Assembly (NCBI RefSeq): GCF_000817775.3
Contig: NZ_JTHE03000061.1
Coordinates: 1 to 64,000 of the forward strand
DNA from: Lyngbya confervoides BDU141951
GTDB lineage: Bacteria > Cyanobacteriota > Cyanobacteriia > Thermosynechococcales > Thermosynechococcaceae
Length of the DNA stretch: 64,000 bases
Direction: 5' to 3'
Part shown: piece after piece, positions 17,808 through 25,327 of the stretch
Position numbering within the stretch: position 1 is the stretch's first letter
How the letters are laid out: each line of letters opens with the position of its first letter
The notes under the pieces: generated by a model
Database searches by the model: none
What the model saw: only the letters and a program-made list of their open reading frames with translations
Told to the model about the DNA's origin: nothing
Program-made: the position numbers and the translations under genes

Positions 17808-19244
17808 GTGTTTCCTCTCCCTCCTCCCGCGAGTCAGGACGATTTACGAGCCTCGCGATCGCTCCAGCTCCAGCACACCAGTGTTCAGCAGTGGATCAGC
17901 TTTGGCGGCTTGGCCCTGGCTGACCTGGCCGCCCTGGCCTTAGCCTGGCATTTCGCTGCTCGCCTGAATCAGCTCTACAGCCCCATCCCCCAGCAGCTCA
18001 TCTGGTGGGTCTGGCTGGGCTTACCCAGCTTATTCTGGCTATTTGCCGGCATCACCCTGATGCTGTTCACCCTAGGTGGGCTTTACAATCGCGCCCGCGC
18101 CTGGAAAGACTTTGTCCGCGCTGCGCAGGTGGTGAGCCTAGCCTATGGGGTATCCCTGGTGGCAAGCTACATCTACGATCCCAAGGTAGATGTGCCGCGA
18201 TCGCTCTTTTTCAGCGCTTGGCTCTTTAGCATCATCTTGATCATTGGGTTTCGGCTCGTGGCCATGCTGCTGCTGCAGCAGTTCGAACAGCGCCAGGCCC
18301 CGGTAAACGTGTTTATCATTGCCCCCGCCGATCGCCTAGTGCATTTATCTAAGCTCCTGCAGCAGCGATCGCACTACACCATTGCCGGAGCAGCCCTGGC
18401 ATCCACCGCCAATACGGAGGTCACTCTCCAGCGCATTGTGCAGTCCCAGGCTCAGGAAGTCATCGTTGAAAACCTGCCCCATACCGACCTGGCCTCCCAC
18501 CTCTATTGGCAGCTACGACGCTACGGCATCTCCCTGCGCTTAATCCCCTCCAGCGTTGAAATCCTGCACCGACGCGGCATTCCAGAAATTTTTGCAGGCA
18601 TGCCCACCCTACGATCGGCTCCGCCAATGCTGCTGGGGCTAGATTACCGGATGAAACGAGCCATTGATATCATCGCAGCCAGTCTGGGCTTGCTGGTGTT
18701 GGCGCCGGTCTTTACGGGGCTGGCGATCGCCATTAAGCTCACCTCTACGGGGCCAATCTTTTATCGGCAGGAGCGGGTGGGGCTCCATGGCAGGGTCTTT
18801 CCCATGTGGAAGTTTCGCACCATGGTTGCCAATGCCGATCAGCTGCAAGCGCAGTTAGAGGCCCACAACGAATCCCAGGATGGGATTTTATTTAAGATGA
18901 AGCAGGACCCACGCCGCACCAGGCTGGGCAGCTTTTTACGCCGCACGAGCTTGGATGAACTCCCGCAATTGATTAACGTGGTTTGCGGCCAGATGAGCCT
19001 GGTGGGGCCGCGTCCCCTGCCCATTCGAGACGTGGAGCGGTTTAACTCCTGGCACCATATTCGCCACCAGGTCCTGCCGGGGATTACCGGACTGTGGCAG
19101 ATTTCCGGGCGATCGCACATTGACAGCTTTGACCAGGCGGCTCGGCTGGATCTGTACTACATCGATAACTGGAGTCTGAATCTGGATTTCGAAATTCTCG
19201 TAGAGACTTTTCGGATTGTGCTGTTTGCCAATGGCGCTTACTGA
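17808..19244 (+). CDS. Polyprenyl glycosylphosphotransferase (exopolysaccharide initiation)
   Basis: A second WcaJ-type enzyme (478 residues) starting exopolysaccharide repeat units on a polyprenyl phosphate. N-terminal membrane helices are followed by a CoA-binding-like middle ([18 protein letters not shown]). The catalytic domain begins near residue 281 ([19 protein letters not shown]), with [37 protein letters not shown] and the C-terminal [13 protein letters not shown]. The start is GTG at 17808; no in-frame ATG lies close upstream. It converges on the O-antigen ligase-like gene. Different substrate from the paralogue at 6337 is likely but not shown. Confidence 0.88.
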   Translation: MFPLPPPASQDDLRASRSLQLQHTSVQQWISFGGLALADLAALALAWHFAARLNQLYSPIPQQLIWWVWLGLPSLFWLFAGITLMLFTLGGLYNRARAWKDFVRAAQVVSLAYGVSLVASYIYDPKVDVPRSLFFSAWLFSIILIIGFRLVAMLLLQQFEQRQAPVNVFIIAPADRLVHLSKLLQQRSHYTIAGAALASTANTEVTLQRIVQSQAQEVIVENLPHTDLASHLYWQLRRYGISLRLIPSSVEILHRRGIPEIFAGMPTLRSAPPMLLGLDYRMKRAIDIIAASLGLLVLAPVFTGLAIAIKLTSTGPIFYRQERVGLHGRVFPMWKFRTMVANADQLQAQLEAHNESQDGILFKMKQDPRRTRLGSFLRRTSLDELPQLINVVCGQMSLVGPRPLPIRDVERFNSWHHIRHQVLPGITGLWQISGRSHIDSFDQAARLDLYYIDNWSLNLDFEILVETFRIVLFANGAY

Positions 19245-19279
19245 GTCTAAGCCTCAAGGCAACATTCTCCGATCAAGCA

Positions 19280-19377
19280 GCAACAACCAATCGGCAACAA
19301 CCAATTGCTCCCGGCGACGCACTCCCCCATAACCTGAAGGGAACCCGCAATTATGGGGACGCTTCAGCGGGAGCAAT
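19280..19377. repeat. Direct repeats plus nested inverted repeat between convergent genes
   Basis: GCAACAACCAAT occurs twice (19280-19291, 19294-19305). A nested palindrome follows: ATTGCTCCCG at 19304-19313 pairs with CGGGAGCAAT at 19368-19377, and CCCCATAA at 19325-19332 pairs with TTATGGGG at 19351-19358. The right arms lie inside the last codons of the O-antigen ligase-like gene. It may be a bidirectional terminator, but the size, the nesting and the missing T-runs are unusual. A small repeat element is the other possibility. Confidence 0.6.
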
Positions 19378-21873
19378 CGATCGCCATAGAGCTTCTCGCT
19401 CCGGCTGCAACAGCCCATCGAGTTGGGCATCGTACTGGGGACTAGGCAAGAAGTCGGCAAAGAATAGCGTCATGGCCAAATTCTCCACAATGGGCACGTA
19501 GTCAACGGGGGCAGGGCCGTCAATGTGACGGCTCAAAACACCAAACCCGGTGCGCTCGCGCCGATACTCACGCACCGGCGCCAGCTGCTTAATCCACTGG
19601 TCCAGGGACTGCGCCTGGTTCATGCTGTTGGCGATGGCCGCCACCTGCGACGGCAGCGGCGGTGCCTGGGTTGCCCCTAACAGGGCCTGCTCAATCCAGG
19701 CCGTTCGCCGATTGGGGTCTTGCCAGGCCTTGAGAATGGGCGCGGCTGAGGAAGCGGGCTGATTCTGGATCACCTTCAACAGATCTAAGCCCAGACCGTT
19801 GCCGCCCTGCTGCCAGTGAAGGCGCGCTTGATCTAAATTGCCTTGCCACCAGTCCAGCGTTCCCAAACACCGATGCACATAGGCAATGAGCGCAGGGTGC
19901 TGGGTTTGCCGCAGGATTTCCTGATAGCGATGGCGAGTCAGGGCCTGAACCTGAGGAACCAGACTCTGGAGCTGCGGCGATCGCCACACCGGGCTCGTGA
20001 GCCAGATCGGATTGCGCAGCAGCTCTAGGGAAAAGGCCTGAACTGCTAAATCCGACTTGCCTTGCTGCAACAGACTCAGTCCCAAACTATTGAACGCCAG
20101 TCGTTTTCCCGGCAGGAGCTGCGTTGCCTGGACAAAGGTTTGCACCGCCTCAGGTTGACCGGTCAGCAACTGCAGCCAGCCCAGATTACTGTAGGCAAAT
20201 TCCTGATGGGGAGAAACCTGAAGACTCTTTTGAAAGTAGGCTTGACTGGCCTGGATTAGCCGCTGCTGATCCTCTGGATTAGGAGCCTGCAGCCCAGCAT
20301 GACCCAAGTTCCAGGCCAGTTGATGCAGGTAGTAAGGTTCCCAGGGGGCAAGCTGATGCGATCGCTCCAGCTTCGCTTGAAATTCCGCGACATCCTGGGC
20401 CTGTAAGGCTGCAAATCCGAGACTAGAAAGCTGCCAGGCCCGTAAAACCGGGGTGATCCACAGCCCCATGGCAATCAGCAGTCCCACCAGCCCCCAAGGG
20501 AGCATTCGGCGAATCGGGGGGGACGGCGAGATTGCCCCTGGCTGGGGAAAGGTCTGTCGCAGGAGGGCCAGCAGGCAGCCTCCATAGACGATCAAGACTC
20601 CGACAATGGCAACAATATCCAGTTGATAATCCGTCAGACAAACCCCGCCATAGCCCGCCAATCCCGCCAGAACGCTACCCGCTAGAATGCGATCGCGTCC
20701 CACCAACTGCGGCGATCGCCAGAGCCGTACGCCCCAGTAGATCAGCCAGCCTGTCAGACCCAGACCCAGCGCGATGCCCCAGGCCCCAAACTCTGCCCAG
20801 ATCTGAGCCGGAGTGCTGTGGAGTTGGTAGACCCATTCAGCTTCCTGACCCGCCCAAGCAGGCCGATAGGCTTGGTAAAGCAGCGGCACCGATCCAGGCC
20901 CCGCCCCGAAAATTGGATGGTCCAGCCCCATTTTCCAGCCAGTCACATGGGTAATCCAGCGAAAGGCCGTCTCCCCCCCAGATTGCCCCAGAGCCGAAAA
21001 GCTTAGAAGCGATCGCAGTCGGTTGTTGCTGAGGAGAGTTCCTCCCAGCACCAGCCCCAAAGCCAGCCCCATTAGGCCTCGCATCGCGATTGAGACCTTG
21101 CGGCTACTGAGAACTGCACTCAGGCCCAAGATCCCGGCCATGGCCAACCCCAGCCATCCACCTCGGGAACTCGTGGTATACAGGGCGACTAGACCCAGCC
21201 CAACCCCTAGCCCCCAAATCAGCCGCTGCCCAAGGGTTTTGGCGGTTATCGAGAGTCCCACAAGCAGCGGCAGGCTCAGAACCAGATAGCCCGCCCCGTA
21301 GTTCTGGTGACCAATGGGAGCCCAGTTGCGTAATTCTAAGACCGAAAAGTTAAAGGGAATCTCGAGTCCCAGCGATCGCAACTCCTGCAACCGGGCTTGC
21401 TCCGGGAGAAGAGTCTGCCAGGTCCACAATCCCAAACTCGTCAGGATAAAGGCGCCACTGAGCGCCCCCTGCCATTGCAAAAGCTTGACCGGAGTGCGAT
21501 GCAGAGTCAGATGCTGATTCAGGCCATACAGGGCGCCAACGCTCCCGAGCATCGCCCAGCCGTACCAAACAGAACTCTGCGGTGCCGGACTGGCGAGGTG
21601 GGAAAGCCCCCACCCCGCTATCCCCAATCCCACACCCAGGTCTAGCCCAAATCCCAGGCCTGTCCAGGTTGGGTGCATCCCAAGAGATCGGATGAGCCAG
21701 ACCCAGGGCAGCATCAGACCCACCTGCACAATGAACACCCAGGGCCAGGAAACTTGTAAACTGCTGCTGTCGGCCAAAAGCGTCAACAGCCCATACAGTC
21801 CTACTCCCAACAGCGCGATGGCACTCGGTCGGGAATGGGACTTGGAGACGGGGACAGAGGGATAGGACTCCAT
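19351..21873 (-). CDS. O-antigen ligase-like membrane protein with TPR domain
   Basis: 840 residues: about ten to twelve membrane helices in the first half with a Wzy_C/O-antigen ligase signature (TTSSRGGWLGLAMAGILGL and the periplasmic HSTPAQIWAEFGAWGIALGL with its His), then a soluble tail of TPR-like helices (SNLGWLQLLTGQPEAVQTFVQATQLLPGKRLAFNSLGLSLLQQG). Such proteins join or polymerise polysaccharide chains at the outer face of the inner membrane. It is convergent with the glycosylphosphotransferase gene, so the two may serve one surface polysaccharide. Polymerase (Wzy) versus ligase (WaaL) cannot be settled by sequence. Confidence 0.82.
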   Translation of the reverse strand: MESYPSVPVSKSHSRPSAIALLGVGLYGLLTLLADSSSLQVSWPWVFIVQVGLMLPWVWLIRSLGMHPTWTGLGFGLDLGVGLGIAGWGLSHLASPAPQSSVWYGWAMLGSVGALYGLNQHLTLHRTPVKLLQWQGALSGAFILTSLGLWTWQTLLPEQARLQELRSLGLEIPFNFSVLELRNWAPIGHQNYGAGYLVLSLPLLVGLSITAKTLGQRLIWGLGVGLGLVALYTTSSRGGWLGLAMAGILGLSAVLSSRKVSIAMRGLMGLALGLVLGGTLLSNNRLRSLLSFSALGQSGGETAFRWITHVTGWKMGLDHPIFGAGPGSVPLLYQAYRPAWAGQEAEWVYQLHSTPAQIWAEFGAWGIALGLGLTGWLIYWGVRLWRSPQLVGRDRILAGSVLAGLAGYGGVCLTDYQLDIVAIVGVLIVYGGCLLALLRQTFPQPGAISPSPPIRRMLPWGLVGLLIAMGLWITPVLRAWQLSSLGFAALQAQDVAEFQAKLERSHQLAPWEPYYLHQLAWNLGHAGLQAPNPEDQQRLIQASQAYFQKSLQVSPHQEFAYSNLGWLQLLTGQPEAVQTFVQATQLLPGKRLAFNSLGLSLLQQGKSDLAVQAFSLELLRNPIWLTSPVWRSPQLQSLVPQVQALTRHRYQEILRQTQHPALIAYVHRCLGTLDWWQGNLDQARLHWQQGGNGLGLDLLKVIQNQPASSAAPILKAWQDPNRRTAWIEQALLGATQAPPLPSQVAAIANSMNQAQSLDQWIKQLAPVREYRRERTGFGVLSRHIDGPAPVDYVPIVENLAMTLFFADFLPSPQYDAQLDGLLQPEREALWRSIAPAEASP

Positions 21874-21943
21874 GCAACGGTACGGCCCTCAGGCTTGGAT
21901 GGTTCTCTGTGATTATGCCCCGATGCTCCAAGCTCTGAAATAC

Positions 21944-21988
21944 AGCGGCTTGAGTTTTAGCCGCTTGCGCTTTAGCCGCTTGCGCTTT
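21944..21988. repeat. Hairpin and 15-bp tandem repeat after the U32 gene pair
   Basis: AGCGGCT (21944-21950) can pair with AGCCGCT (21959-21965), and the 15-mer AGCCGCTTGCGCTTT is repeated exactly at 21959-21973 and 21974-21988. The second copy overlaps the TAA stop (21987-21989) of the minus-strand gene. It may act as a terminator for the U32 operon, although there is no long T-run. Confidence 0.55.
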
Positions 21989-23171
21989 AAACGCTCGCAG
22001 GTGACCGGGTTGAAACCGTTCTTAAAATCGCGCCGGAGGCCAGCTTCCGGATCCAGTCCATGGTAATCGTGCAGTCCGAGGCACAGGTTCCCAACGCCTC
22101 CCCTGCTAAGTCGTAAAAGCCCAAGCGGTCTGGAATGGGCAGTTCCTCGCCGCTGGGTAACATCAAGGTCTTCACCTGGGAACGATGGAAGGTCCGCAGA
22201 GTGCGAAAAATGCCGTATTCTCCCCTTTGTGACCCAATGCACACGGCCACACAGGCTTCATCTCGCCAGGGCATCAGCTTAGATTTGAGGTGTGGAAACA
22301 CAGCGGTGGTGCGATTTGCCCTAAAAAAAGGAGCGCGTGTGGGTCGGGGCCAGTTTTCCTGTACCGTGGCAGGGTGATTTAAGCATTGATCACACAGCTG
22401 ATCAATGCCGCAGGCAACCTGTCCGTACTGACCCAAGTGCCGCAGGTCCAGGCGCACGGTATGTAGCCCCGCCGCCGCCAGGGGCGCGAGCCGATCCAAA
22501 ATGAACTGATCCTTGTCCAAATACATCAAGGTGCCGTGGAGACTTTCCTGAACGGGGAAGGATCGATCGCCGTAGTCCTCTGTTTGGAGCGTTGCTTGAA
22601 TCAGAGGCTGAGAATCCTGGGGCGGCGAACCCACCTGAGTCGCAAGGAGCGATCGCGGCGAATAAAACAGCAGGATTGGCCCGGCCCCTAAGACTTCACA
22701 ATTCACTGGCAAGGACTGGCAATAGTGAATGAGCTTCTGCTCCGGGAGCTCAATGGAGAGCACGATCCGATCCAGCGACGGCCCCAAGGCCTCACACCAA
22801 GTCAACAGCCCAATCCAATTATGATTGCCATGCTCAGCAATAAACTGCAGCGGCAGGGTCGGACAATGGGCCTTCACCCACAGCGCCGCGCCCACATCCG
22901 CCACTCGAACAGCGGAAAAACAGCTCAAATCCCACTGACTCAAGCGATCGCCCACCTGCTGGATCTGCGACTCCGTCATGAGGATGTCCCACACCAAAAC
23001 CGGCCGCAGGTTAAGCTGCTGGGCCGCCTGGGCGAGGGCTTGGGCCTGCGAGACGGTCAAGGTTCCCTGACGCGCTAGCAGCATCGGTTCAAGCAGAACC
23101 TCTTCCAACTGGGGAGATCGGGCCGCTTGTTGCAAATCTTCGTGCGAAGCCGCGTAGGTGTTAAACAGCAT
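21987..23171 (-). CDS. U32 peptidase-family protein, second of a coupled pair
   Basis: 394 residues of the U32 family beta-barrel type (family members act as tRNA or quinone hydroxylases or collagenase-like enzymes). The middle keeps a U32-like VLGAGPILLFYSPRSLLA, but the CX6C cysteines of the partner protein are missing there; cysteines instead cluster in ACGIDQLCDQC and GTCASDC near the C-terminus. Its ATG shares one base with the TAA stop of the upstream U32 gene (TAATG), so translation is coupled and the two proteins probably act together, as UbiU and UbiV do in proteobacteria. Function unknown. Confidence 0.75.
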   Translation of the reverse strand: MLFNTYAASHEDLQQAARSPQLEEVLLEPMLLARQGTLTVSQAQALAQAAQQLNLRPVLVWDILMTESQIQQVGDRLSQWDLSCFSAVRVADVGAALWVKAHCPTLPLQFIAEHGNHNWIGLLTWCEALGPSLDRIVLSIELPEQKLIHYCQSLPVNCEVLGAGPILLFYSPRSLLATQVGSPPQDSQPLIQATLQTEDYGDRSFPVQESLHGTLMYLDKDQFILDRLAPLAAAGLHTVRLDLRHLGQYGQVACGIDQLCDQCLNHPATVQENWPRPTRAPFFRANRTTAVFPHLKSKLMPWRDEACVAVCIGSQRGEYGIFRTLRTFHRSQVKTLMLPSGEELPIPDRLGFYDLAGEALGTCASDCTITMDWIRKLASGAILRTVSTRSPASV

Positions 23172-24421
23172 TAGCGCACCAAAGCAGAGGATCGGGAGGC
23201 CGCAATCCGAGCCACATTGTAAGGGGCAATGGCAGCGGCTTCGGGAAAATGGGTCTTGGGAATGGCCACCACATTATCCTGGCGCATAAAGTCAACGGCC
23301 TCACCTCGCAAGGTTTGCAGGGCGCTCACTGGCCAGGTAATCGGTGGCCCTTGCACCGGAATCAGTTCAATGGTGTCGCCCACGTTGAGACCGGTGGCCA
23401 ACCGCATCACAATGACATCGGATTGCGTATCAATGACTAAGCCTAGATACTCATAGTCCCCCACATTAATTGGGGTGGCTTGGTGATACACCGTCGCTCC
23501 ATCAGCAGGAGCCTGGAGCGAACCTGTGGCGTAGTCTCGATAGGGAGCCGCCTTCAGTTCTGCAGCGGCTTGCTCGTAGAGAGCGGGAGTCAGCCGCCCC
23601 TCCGCCTGGGCATCAATCAGCTGGCGATAGACCTTACAGGTGGTGGCCACGTAAAAGGAGGATTTCATCCGTCCCTCAATTTTTAAAGCGCAAATCCGCT
23701 GATCAAAGAAGGCTGAAATTGTGCCAATCCCCCAGAGATCCTTGGAGGATAAAAGCGTGGTGGGCATTGCCCGAGGAGGGAAATCTGCTGCTGCAGTGCT
23801 CATCGCGGCTTCGGTGCTCACCTGGTAGGGCAATCGGCACGACTGTACGCAGCCGCCCCGGTTGGAGTCCCGCCCCTTTATAAAATTAGAAATGGTGCAG
23901 TGACCGGAGTAGGCCATACACATCGCTCCGTGCACAAACATCTCCACATCAATGCCCGCCTGCCGCTGAATAGATCCGCCCGCCTCCACCGAAAGTTCTC
24001 GGCCCACCACAATCCGATGCACACCCATCTGTTTCCAGAATTGTGCTGCGTAGGTATTTAAGCAGGAAGCCTGGGTCGAAAGGTGAATTTCCAAATTAGA
24101 AGCGGCCTGAATGGCGCGAATCACTCCCAAATCCGAGACAATCACAGCATCAACGCCAAGATGCTCTAAAAATTGACAATAGTCATCAAAGTCTGCAAAA
24201 TCGTCATCATGGAAAAAGGCGTTGAGCGTCACATAAACCTTGGCGCCCTGGGAATGGGCATAGCGAACGCCCATCATCAGCTCATCATCGGTCAAGTTAT
24301 CGGCCCTGGCCCGCAGACCGTAGCGTTGACCTCCCACGTAGACCGCATCAGCTCCATAGGCGATCGCAACGTAAAGACGCTCCAGGTTTTTGGCAGGGGC
24401 AAGGAGTTCGGGCTTCCACAT
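23171..24421 (-). CDS. U32 peptidase-family protein, TrhP/YegQ-like
   Basis: 416 residues from MWKPELLAPA. The family core is clear: AYGADAVYVGGQRYGLRA near the start, then VFVHGAMCMAYSGHC-like cysteines (CX6C) and RGGCVQSCRLPY, candidates for an Fe-S cluster, and a C-terminal U32_C barrel (YLGLVIDTQSDVIVMRLATGLNVGDTIELIPVQG). E. coli TrhP (YegQ), with this layout, makes 5-hydroxyuridine in tRNA wobble positions; that role is plausible here but not proven. I chose the family-like start at 24421; the open frame continues upstream to 24631 without family resemblance. First gene of a coupled pair. Confidence 0.82.
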   Translation of the reverse strand: MWKPELLAPAKNLERLYVAIAYGADAVYVGGQRYGLRARADNLTDDELMMGVRYAHSQGAKVYVTLNAFFHDDDFADFDDYCQFLEHLGVDAVIVSDLGVIRAIQAASNLEIHLSTQASCLNTYAAQFWKQMGVHRIVVGRELSVEAGGSIQRQAGIDVEMFVHGAMCMAYSGHCTISNFIKGRDSNRGGCVQSCRLPYQVSTEAAMSTAAADFPPRAMPTTLLSSKDLWGIGTISAFFDQRICALKIEGRMKSSFYVATTCKVYRQLIDAQAEGRLTPALYEQAAAELKAAPYRDYATGSLQAPADGATVYHQATPINVGDYEYLGLVIDTQSDVIVMRLATGLNVGDTIELIPVQGPPITWPVSALQTLRGEAVDFMRQDNVVAIPKTHFPEAAAIAPYNVARIAASRSSALVR

Positions 24422-24547
24422 GGACGGTGTCCTCAGGCGATGAGCGTCTGCTTTTAGGGTAGAACAGCCTTTTATCTTAAAGATTGAGTTCATCCTAACG
24501 CAACTGTCCACCCACCTAAAATCACGCCTAGAGCGCAACGGCCAGAT

Positions 24548-24567
24548 TGACACTTTTAAAAGTGTCA
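24548..24567. promoter_or_regulatory. Perfect 20-bp palindrome, candidate operator
   Basis: TGACACTTTTAAAAGTGTCA reads the same on both strands. It overlaps TTGACA (24547-24552), a consensus -35 hexamer on the plus strand, and lies about 127 bp before the U32 gene start on the minus strand. Its half-site AAAAGTGT also forms the arms of the inverted repeat before the antitoxin gene (322-356). Probably a regulator site; regulator unknown. Confidence 0.5.
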
Positions 24568-24679
24568 CTAGCCCTGTCAAGGCAGTAGGGGACGATCGAT
24601 ATATTAATGGCGTGAGGAGTAAGTGAATCAAAAAAGATATCGGAGTCGAAACACGGCCAGACGCCCGAATTCTTTTTTC

Positions 24680-24713
24680 AAAAAAGAGAACCTAAATTTA
24701 GGTTCTCTTTTTT
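24680..24713. terminator. 34-bp perfect palindrome, bidirectional terminator
   Basis: Seventeen bases starting AAAAAAGAGAACC are followed by their exact complement ending in TTTTTT, so either transcript forms a hairpin followed by a U-run. The GC content of the stem is low. On the plus strand no gene precedes it within 250 bp. Confidence 0.7.
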
Positions 24714-24891
24714 GTTTGCCCTTATTTGCGGGAGCTGTTTGCGGGAGCTTGGTTGCAGCACCAAGGCCGTTACATTTATTCATAAAGTTTGTTTACATTG
24801 ATCCTGGATTTGATCACGATCGCGCCCCAAGGGGCACGCTAATTTCACAAGAGCATTGACAGAGCATTGTTTTTCTCCTTGAATTTGAGCG

Positions 24892-24918
24892 CCCCCGGCC
24901 TACAGGCCGGGGGTTTTT
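24892..24918 (+). terminator. Strong rho-independent terminator, no gene upstream
   Basis: CCCCCGGCC (24892-24900) pairs with GGCCGGGGG (24905-24913) around a 4-base TACA loop, followed by TTTTT (24914-24918): a classic intrinsic terminator for plus-strand transcription. It stands about 100 bp before the ATG of the 25025 gene, so it either ends a small RNA or acts as an attenuator in that gene's leader. Confidence 0.75.
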
Positions 24919-25024
24919 GCTAGCCCTAGAGGGCAAAGGGAGAAAATCGTCACGCGCTCTGTCGAAGTGAATTTGGGTATGCCACAATGCAAGAGTAAGC
25001 CCTTCACTCGCTAGGAGAACTGAG

Positions 25025-25327
25025 ATGAAACCCATTCGCCAAGGTGACGTCATTCTCATTCCCTTGTCCCAAACCACTCATTTCCAGAAACGGCCCTTGA
25101 ATCATCTCACCCTCGCCGAAGGAGAGGTCACAGGCCATCGACACCGAATTAGCCAGGGTAGCGCGGAACTCTATGAACGCGAAGGCACCCTGTATTTGCG
25201 CGTGCTTTCGCCGACTGCACAGCTGACCCATGAAGAGCACGATCAGGTGACTATTCCCCAGGGGGATTGGGCGGTGCGCATCCAGCGCGAATACGAACCC
25301 GATGGATGGCGCTATGTCGCGGATTGA
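25025..25327 (+). CDS. Small conserved protein, partner of DUF6745 protein
   Basis: 100 residues, start MKPIRQGDVILIPL, with TGHRHRI in the middle and THEEHDQVTIPQGDWAVRIQREYEPDGWRYVAD at the end: histidine-rich and probably all beta. I recognise the pattern as a small uncharacterised family that is encoded just before DUF6745 genes in several bacteria. A spaced AGGAG precedes the ATG (tagGAGaactgag). It overlaps the next gene by 14 bases. The His residues in GHRH and HEEH could bind metal, which is inference. Confidence 0.7.
   Translation: MKPIRQGDVILIPLSQTTHFQKRPLNHLTLAEGEVTGHRHRISQGSAELYEREGTLYLRVLSPTAQLTHEEHDQVTIPQGDWAVRIQREYEPDGWRYVAD

Larger units (their letters stand above)
24422..25024. 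other. Long intergenic region with palindromes and hairpins, no clear protein gene
   Basis: About 600 bp between the U32 pair (leftwards) and the 25025 gene (rightwards). It holds a perfect 20-bp palindrome, a 34-bp perfect palindrome, a strong rightward terminator and a short repeat TTTGCGGGAGCT (about 24725-24751). The open frame 24623-24859 has no family resemblance and runs through a hairpin, so I do not call it. Two rightward hairpin/T-run structures with no gene before them hint at one or two small RNAs. Confidence 0.6.

Noticed and set aside
24571-24640. Yfr1-like small RNA motif
   Set aside because: The minus strand has ACTCCTCAC but the following bases and flanking stem-loops do not match Yfr1.
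24623-24859. Plus-strand frame of 78 residues
   Set aside because: It runs through the 34-bp palindrome hairpin, no family pattern, no ribosome site.
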